Source: Pseudopyrenochaeta lycopersici
Lineage: Eukaryota; Ascomycota; Dothideomycetes; Pleosporales; Pseudopyrenochaetaceae
Length of the DNA: 64,000 bases
Assembly (NCBI GenBank): GCA_003313425.1
Contig: NHZP01000021.1
Coordinates: 620,001 to 684,000, forward strand
Reading direction: 5' to 3'
The first letter of the stretch is position 1. Each line of letters starts with the position of its first letter. Positions 57,901 to 64,000 of the stretch are shown one piece after another. The notes below the pieces were generated by a model. It saw nothing but the letters and a program-made list of their open reading frames with translations. It was not told the DNA's origin and ran no database searches. The translations under genes were made by a program, and so were the position numbers.

Positions 57901-59272
57901 GATGTCTCGGTAGAGCTCAACAACACCTTCTGCGCTTTTGCAGTTCTATGATAAGATGGGGCGAAGGGAGAAAATGGTCGATAATACCAATGCTCTGGTA
58001 CCGACTCCACTTGTCGATATGTACCAAGGACTGGGTACCGAGTGTAGGATGCTGTGGAACAAAGGGGGAAGATGATCGTAGTTGTCCAGAATGATGATGG
58101 ACCCACAGTCTCGGTCTTGTCCCATATATGTTCTCTCAGCACCCCTACACCTCCTTCTTCTCAGATGTCCGAATGTGCCTGCTGTAACCAGACTCAGCCC
58201 TATAGTCTCATATGACCTACCAATTTCTGGTAACCGTGATGCGGCTACTCCGCTGAAAGGACCGATTTGATCCCACTTTCGCTTCCATCTCCTGCAGGGA
58301 CCTGCAAGCTGAACGTGGTATCGACCCCAAATATCAACGGCGTCTACTCTAAGAATGTCCAATCGATATCGGCACTGTGCAGTAGGTGATGCATGTCAGC
58401 AAGCTGGCTGACTCCACTTCCCTAGTGTGGTTAGGACTGTGTATGCAAAGTGCATGGGTGAATGTCTTTTGATTGGTTGGACTAAGCAAAGATTAGTTTA
58501 GATAAGCCCTGCCAACGTAAGAATAGCACATACCCTTGTCATTGCATACTTTGCGCGCATTTACCTCGTGGTTGGCCGATCCAAAAATTGAAGGTGAATC
58601 CGTCAAAGATCGTGGAGTTCGGAGAAGGCGGCGGTGTTGCCATGCTGCCGGCCAGGAACGGACATAGCGATTTTTTTTTCAGCGTATTTTCCGCGAATGG
58701 CTTGGATTCACATGTCGCTTCCTAGCGCTGTGCTAGTGAAGGCGGGTTTCCGAAGGAATAATGCTGTGTCTCAATTCGGGGCGGTGGTTCTTGCTCATCC
58801 GCGGTTGCTATGTTTGTGCATGGCAGTTCTTCGTAAAAATCCTTCGGTGACACGATGGCGAGACCAATTGCACTTCATAAGCATTATCGAAACGCGTATG
58901 TACTACGAGTCTCGTGAGTAGTAGTCTAGAAAGGTAACATACCGATTATACGCTCAGTCAGCAATTGCTTTAGCACTATGGATTGCAGATGCACGATGAA
59001 TATTGATACATGTCGTGCTGGCCACGGCTGGGTTTGAACGGTGTGACTTCGGCGATATTTCAATGACTGTGGGAAATTCCGTGAGTATTTACATCTTTAT
59101 ATACAGTATTAGTCATACATGCAGCCCTAGGTGTGTCGGGGGCGTGATCCTGCTTTACCAAATTGGCCAACAACATTTCCCAGATATTAACCGACAATCG
59201 CTAATGTGTCAAATCTGCTTGTTATAGCTATTGTTCTACTCTCGATGCTGAATCGGCCGGTACCGGGATTTT
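57901..59272. other. Gene-free interval
   Basis: About 1.4 kb upstream of the Pth11-like gene (a) and downstream of SHE9. I find no frame with splice or motif support. A T9 run lies near 58671. The left end must contain the promoter of gene (a). Confidence 0.5.
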
Positions 59273-61027
59273 TCAATTGGGCTTAAGCATAGCGATAATG
59301 GCTGCAGTGATGACAGCTCCAGCTGCAGCACCCTGAAGAATAGCCGTGGTGTAGTCGATCCTACGGATCGTTATGATTCGATCGCTGATAATATCCTGAG
59401 CCACGGCGGCAGCCATACTCTGCCAAGTTGCCAGCTTCCCAAGTATGCCAACTCTCTCTGAAGCTTCGTTTGCGATGTCGATGCGCTCTTGTGACGTAAC
59501 TTTAGCTTCGTCTTCTAAGAGAGGCGCCGCACCAGCAACTGCTGGATCTGGGGCTGGGTCGACAATGTTTTCAAGAACGGCAGCAGGGGCCAAGTTGGGG
59601 TCTGCTTCCTCCGTTCTTGCTGCAGGTGGTTCTTCCACGGCTGGCGCAACCGGAGCAGGTGTTGCGCTTTGGGCAGGGGCGGTCTCGACCTCGAATTTCT
59701 CCTCGCCCTCCGCAAGATCCTGCTTTGCCGAGGCAGGTGCTACCACAGGCTCAGGTGCTGCTGTGGCGGCTGCGGTAAGTGCTATACCCACAGCGGCAGG
59801 TGGAGCCTCGACGGCCACCTTGTGTGCTTCTAAAGCATTTTTGATTTCCCTCACCATTCTTCTTCTCCTCCAAGGCTCAAGGATCGCCAGGCTCAACAGC
59901 AGGAGGAATATGTTGACGCCCATCAGCCCGAACGTGACCCAGGTGCTATTTCTTCGAATAGTATCACTCCAAATCTGCTCTTCATGATACTGTGCTCGCT
60001 CTCTCTTCTCCAATTGACTCCTTGCTTCCTCGAGTGCATTCTCAGCGTTCATAACAGCATCTTTGCCTTCCCGGACTGCCTGATCATTGATATGCTCAGA
60101 TCGAATGAGGGCCATGTAACGTTCAAGATCACCAGCTGACCAAGAGTGCTTGCGTTCGAGCAGTGCGACCACCTCTTTTTGGGATGAGGCTTGGTGGGCA
60201 AGCGCGGTATCGAGGGCTTGCTTTGACGAGTCGATTGCGGCGCGGCGCGCTTTGACTAGATTCTCTACATGCTGTCAGATTGCGGTTTCCCATGGATACA
60301 GTTGAGTATGCCTGCCTTGCTCCTTGATCTCCCTCCTCAAAGCCTCAACGCCTGAGTAATCTGTTCCGGTGTATGTGTTGACTTTCTGCGTAACCACGGC
60401 AAGCTTCGGTAGCAGCTCGTCCATAACCTCGGAGAAGCGTTTCGAGAAGTCCCACCTCTGCCTCTCCCGATGCGATGGCAGGTGCTCATCAGGTACACGA
60501 GCTATGTTGTCCGCGACATGGCCCTTCTCTGGCGCAACGCGCGTTTGTTCTTGCAGTCGTTCCTGTGCTTCCATGGCCGACCGCCCTCCAGTCACGGTAT
60601 CTGAGTTTCCTAATGCCTTTTTTCCATCTGACTGGCTCTCCAAAAACGAATCCGGGCTTTCCTGCAACCTTTCCTGGCCTTCCAGAGCCGAGAAGGTCTC
60701 AGGTGCTCTATCCTCGAGTCGTTGTGTTGGCTTCGATTGGGATGGGGGCGGCGGCATGGAGATGGGATCGGACGATTTCCTCTCTTCCAGACATCTTCTC
60801 GAGCTCCAGAATGTGCGTTTTGCCCATCTTTCAGGTAAGTTGGAGCTCAAATGAGGTCTATCAATTCTCTGCAAAGCAGTAGATGCGGTCCGGTACTGAC
60901 ACCTCAAACAGATTGATGGCGTACTGCTTACGTAGCTTCCAAGAGATCGCAACGATGGTGCTACCGAGACATAGTTGGATATAAGCGAGCGCGAAGCATG
61001 CTGAAGCAGCGGCCTCATTTCTATCAT
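59273..61027 (-). CDS. SHE9: Mitochondrial inner-membrane protein She9/Mdm33
   Basis: Inner-membrane protein that in yeast affects inner-membrane fission and shape. Exons are 61027-60316 and 60264-59273, 567 aa. The first 80 residues are Arg/Ser-rich with few acids (presequence). A Gln/Glu-rich disordered part follows. The coiled-coil and conserved core spans the intron (VEALRREIKEQ, ENLVKARRAAIDSSKQAL). Then come the hallmark KHSWSAGDLERYMALIRSEH and YHEEQIWSDTIRRNSTWVTFGLMGVNIFLLLL, containing TM1, and EPWRRRRMV. An Ala/Pro-rich loop precedes a second coiled region and C-terminal TM2 (AAAGAVITAAIIAML). The only intron that preserves the core is GC-AG (donor GCAGGC), not GT-AG. A second ATG nine bases downstream may be the start instead. 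Confidence 0.9.
60265..60315 (-). other. GC-AG intron of SHE9 (51 nt)
   Basis: Donor CAAG|GCAGGC, branch-like CTGAC, acceptor ATGTAG. No GT donor in this interval keeps the frame into ENLVKARR. Confidence 0.75.
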
Positions 61028-61281
61028 GCGGAACACCTTCGCATTGGGGACCAGTTAGGTTCAAAGATGAAAATCATCGGCCTCGGGGGTCCGCCATGTC
61101 TCGCGTCGAGCTTTGACATGCCAAGCGCGTGGGATGCAGCATGACGATCACTGGTTCCTTTCTGTTCCGATCGGAATACCTAATCAAGCCGCTCCTAGTG
61201 CCCCTCCAACAATTTATTCACGTCTCAACGCCCTCTTTTGCAACACCTTAGACACGTTCTCATAGACTTCGATTTAGCAAA
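61028..61281. promoter_or_regulatory. Bidirectional promoter (SHE9 / HAD phosphatase)
   Basis: 254 bp between the two start codons. Contains a CTCATAGACTTCG stretch near the plus-strand start; no known site assigned. Confidence 0.45.
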
Positions 61282-62169
61282 ATGGGTGTCCAAAATGCCT
61301 TGGCGGACCTGCCAGCCATGAAGACAAACCCGGAGGTATGGAACAAGCCATCAAAAACGTCGCGAATCGTTGGAATCCTACTAACAATCTCATAACAGTT
61401 CATTTTCTTCACCGACTTCGATGGCACAATCACTCTCCAAGACAGCAATGACTTCCTGACAGACACCATCGGTTATGGCCAGGAAAAGCGTCGACAAGGC
61501 AACCTCGACTGCCTCGCCGATCGCATTTCGTTCCGTGACTCCTTCCGCGACATGATGGACTCCGTAACACGACCATACGACCAATGCATTCAATACCTTG
61601 TCGAAAACATCAAACTCGATCCCGGATTCGCAGAGTTTTTCCAATGGTCGTTGGCGAACAACATCCCTGTAGTAGTCCTAAGTAGCGGTATGGAGCCCAT
61701 TATCAAGGCGTTGCTAGAGAAGTTGGTCGGCCCAGATGCGAGTAAGATGCAGGTCCTTGGAAACTACGTGGGCGCTCGGCCGGGAAAGAATATTAATGAG
61801 GAGGGCGGATGGGAGATTTTATTCAAGCACCCCGAGAGCGGGTTTGGGCACGATAAATCTATTGAACTTCGCCGATACTCATCACTGCCTGAGGATGTCC
61901 GGCCGACGATGTTCTACGCTGGCGACGGTGTTTCCGATCTTTCTGCTGCGCGGGAAACAGATCTTCTGTTTGCTAAGCAGGGTCATGATCTAATCAGCTA
62001 TTGCGCACGGGAAGATGTGCCGTTCACAGTGTTCGAAGACTGGTCGAACATTTTGAGCAAGTGCAAGGCGATCGTCGAGGGCAAGACGACAGTCAAGGAG
62101 GCAGCGAGAGAGGGCTATGAGGCGTATAAGAGCGGAGCCGCTGGTGTTAATGTTGTTACGACGAAATAA
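61282..62169 (+). CDS. HAD-superfamily phosphatase, YNL010W/Pyp1 type
   Basis: Cytosolic phosphatase related to yeast YNL010W (Pyp1, reported to act on polyol phosphates). Exons are 61282-61335 and 61399-62169, 274 aa. HAD motif I is FFTDFDGTITLQDSND, with nucleophile Asp and the second Asp two residues on, immediately after the intron. Motif II is VVLSSGMEPIIKAL. Motif III/IV are SGFGHDKSIELRRY and YAGDGVSDLSAARETDLLFA. The cap region holds RISFRDSFRDMMDSV and LVENIKLDPGFAEFFQW. A small basic extension follows residue 250. All catalytic residues are present, so activity is expected; the substrate is inferred from the yeast relative. It is divergent from SHE9. Confidence 0.9.
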
Positions 62170-62417
62170 GTAGCTCATGGGAGGCGCAACGACTGGCATA
62201 TGAAATTAGGTTGGATAGATGTTCTGGCATACAACGACAGATACACTATAGATACAACGACACGATAGACTAGAATTTCAAAATCGTTGATACATCTGGG
62301 CATTCTTGCTCAGTTAGACATCACTCTAATAATTGTTCGCAAGGTATCCACACAATATTACTTTTTAACGGTGTCTGACAGAAACACCTCCGATAGTACT
62401 TCAACGCTAATTACATC

Positions 62418-63969
62418 TCACCGGCTGATATTAACTTCAGTAGTCCTGACAATAGTCATTCCCCTTGCGATACTCCTCCTCGCGCTAGGTACCTCATGGC
62501 TCAATATGCTTTCATCGCTCTCACTTGCTTGACTTCGCACTCCACCCAGTCTCCCCCGTCCTGCAACCTCCACGCTATATTTATCCTTTCCCAGCATCAC
62601 GTCCTCATCATAGGGATCCCTCGATTTCGACTGCGAGTTTTCGCTCAGAGCCTTCATCGCAAAGCTGCTTTGCCCCTGATCGCTGGCGTACTTTACATAG
62701 CCATTCGATTTGAAGGGTGCAGAGATGCCTGACCCAGTATTGCGGGTTGTGCGGCCTTTGGTCAAGGTACGTATTTGGCCGAAAAAGGATGAGAAAAGGG
62801 GTTTCAGAGTGGGGAGGCAGGCTGCGATTATGCCGACGTGCATTTCGACTCTGTGGACATGGTTAGTGGGAAGCGAGATGATTCAGTTTGAACTTGGATA
62901 CGTACAGCTGCCAGATGTAGTACCAAGCGCCGTTGCCCGACCAGTCGGGTTCTTTGAAAAAATTATACTGCATAGGCGTTTTGTAGATGGCTACCGCGGA
63001 AGCACTGTTGATCTATTAGCGCATTTTCAGATTTCGGGCTGATAGGTGAACACCATACAATAGACCAAGGCTGAGGATGAGTGCAAGACCAATTCGTGTT
63101 TGCAAGTTGACCTGCAATCTCCACACCATGGGAATCGGGATGAGCGCAAATAATAAGTCTGTGGCGATATTGATCGAGGAGTTGAATACGCCAACATTTT
63201 TGAAGATGTTGGCATCATAGCACTTAGCAGTTCTAAGATGGTATTAGCTGAGCCCAGATCAGAGTATTATGTGGACTTGCCCTGTCGGTGGGCGCAAAGT
63301 GAAGTCCCAACCAGCATTTACTGGCACGCACTGAAATATGATGGCAAACGTCGAACCGATGGTGAACATGGCGATGAAGACTGCCAGGGCCGTTAGTTGC
63401 TGTAAGACCCCTGAAGGACTTTTGGGCTCACTTACCCAGCACGCCGATAAGAAATGGCCTCCACTTTGTGCGATCCGCCAACCGCAGTAGAAAGAAGCCG
63501 ATCGACAGCTTGATGAAGCTGTATGCAAAAATGATCAAGATCGAGTAAAAATACATGAACTTGAAGAAGGGCATGATGTTTTCAATCGGAAATGCTTCTG
63601 CGTGTAGCCCGAGCCCCAGATCGATGATCTTGATGAACAACCCCAGACAAGTTATGCTCAGGCTCTGCGAAGGAATGATCAGCAAACGTTGATCTCGTTG
63701 ATCTACACAGGCTAGTGCGTTCAGAACCCATTAACATACCACGGATATCGCCATCATCACATCTATAATCTCGCAGTCAGCACTGAACGGAGGATATGCA
63801 AGTCGATGGGCATTCGCTTACCATCCCAGCCAAACGTCTTCAACGTGAAGATGCGAACATAGAATCGCATCAACACGGCTGTCGTCGACAAAGCAAAAAG
63901 CGCACCCTCCACTGCCATTAATCGCGATGCTTGGTTCTCTGCAAGATACTCTGGAGACCGCAACGGCAT
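62418..63969 (-). CDS. Pth11-like rhodopsin-domain membrane protein (b)
   Basis: Second seven-helix Pth11-like protein in the window. Seven exons: 63969-63822, 63762-63740 (23 nt), 63664-63436, 63380-63281, 63232-63059, 63004-62906 and 62850-62418, 401 aa. Helix 1 (VEGALFALSTTAVLMRFYVRIFTLKTFGWDD) and the YFYSILIIFAYSFIKLSIGFFLLR helix match the family. Conserved Cys residues lie in IIFQCVPVNAGWDF and TAKCYDANIF. NVGVFNSSINIATDLLFALIPIPMVW is the strongest hallmark. A WYYIWQLVEMHVGIIAACLPTLKPLF segment forms the last helix. The tail (about residues 275-401) is disordered, Ser/Arg-rich and cytosolic. Intron 4 uses a GC donor (GCAAGT). The frame is complete at both ends. Ligand unknown. Confidence 0.85.
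63233..63280 (-). other. GC-AG intron of Pth11-like gene (b) (48 nt)
   Basis: Donor AGG|GCAAGT, acceptor ATCTTAG, joining PPTG to TAKCYDANIF. The nearby GT alternative leads to an immediate stop. Confidence 0.8.
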
Positions 63970-64000
63970 CGGAGGGGGGCCTCCATCTTGCCTCGTAACG

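Noticed and set aside
59025..59060. Possible tRNA T-arm (rc GTTCAAACCC)
   Set aside because: The five-base stem does not pair and no A-box lies at the right distance.
59445..59987. 180-codon plus-strand frame
   Set aside because: Antisense to the Ala/Pro-rich part of SHE9; a Ser/Ala/Gly-rich shadow.

Overview
The window is nuclear DNA of a filamentous ascomycete (Pezizomycotina). The evidence is short introns of mostly about 45 to 65 nt with GTRNGT donors and CTAAC-like branch sites, 26 clear housekeeping or fungal-type genes, and fungal-only families: Arb1, RTA1-like, Pth11-like rhodopsin-domain proteins, Mug157/GH125 and Tna1/Dal5-type MFS carriers. I would guess Dothideomycetes, but the sequence alone does not settle that. 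I see no transposon, CRISPR array, rRNA or tRNA gene, and no obvious RIP-degraded DNA. In multi-exon genes I chose splice sites by reading frame. Every complete exon chain I report sums to a whole number of codons, which is an internal check. Some open frames begin at TTG or GTG, and there I moved the start to the first sensible ATG.

Layout. 0.7-8.8 kb holds a degenerate twin-cassette ABC protein of the YDR061W type, a small spliced gene of unknown function, and a full-length ABCA lipid-type transporter. 9.5-16.9 kb holds POP4 (RNase P/MRP), an RTA1-like 7-TM protein, a La-motif/Arb1 fusion and an inositol polyphosphate kinase. 17-28.7 kb holds CLP1, a GH125 mannosidase, a giant alpha/beta hydrolase with a disordered N-terminus, a cryptic three-exon gene and a sterol-desaturase-like membrane enzyme. 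29-41.7 kb holds ribosomal protein eL6, RPN13, a Cys-rich fungal protein, cytosolic prolyl-tRNA synthetase (with an 11-nt exon), CCT1, a coiled-coil protein and a ZTA1-type quinone oxidoreductase. 42-56 kb holds FIG4, an MFS carrier, NOP53, YPT6, TOM20, EXO84 and a protein with two Myb-like repeats. 56.7-64 kb holds two Pth11-like membrane proteins, SHE9 and a YNL010W/PYP1-type HAD phosphatase.

Most genes act in unrelated core processes: tRNA and mRNA processing, protein folding and degradation, vesicle traffic, mitochondrial import and phosphoinositides. They do not form an obvious pathway or cluster. Several sit as head-to-head pairs sharing 210-650 bp promoters: eL6/RPN13, ProRS/CCT1, NOP53/YPT6, TOM20/EXO84, SHE9/PYP1-like and Arb1/IPK. 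YPT6 and EXO84 (membrane traffic) and POP4 and NOP53 (RNA/ribosome maturation) are loosely related in theme only.

The most notable item is the gene at 13283-15195. It joins an N-terminal La motif (an RNA 3'-end-binding fold) to a complete Arb1 (Argonaute siRNA-chaperone subunit), and the junction lies inside one uninterrupted exon. Other points worth a second look are a previously hidden spliced gene at 26353-27071, an 11-nt micro-exon in ProRS, two GC-AG introns, in-frame twin donors in POP4, and an internal Myb-repeat duplication.
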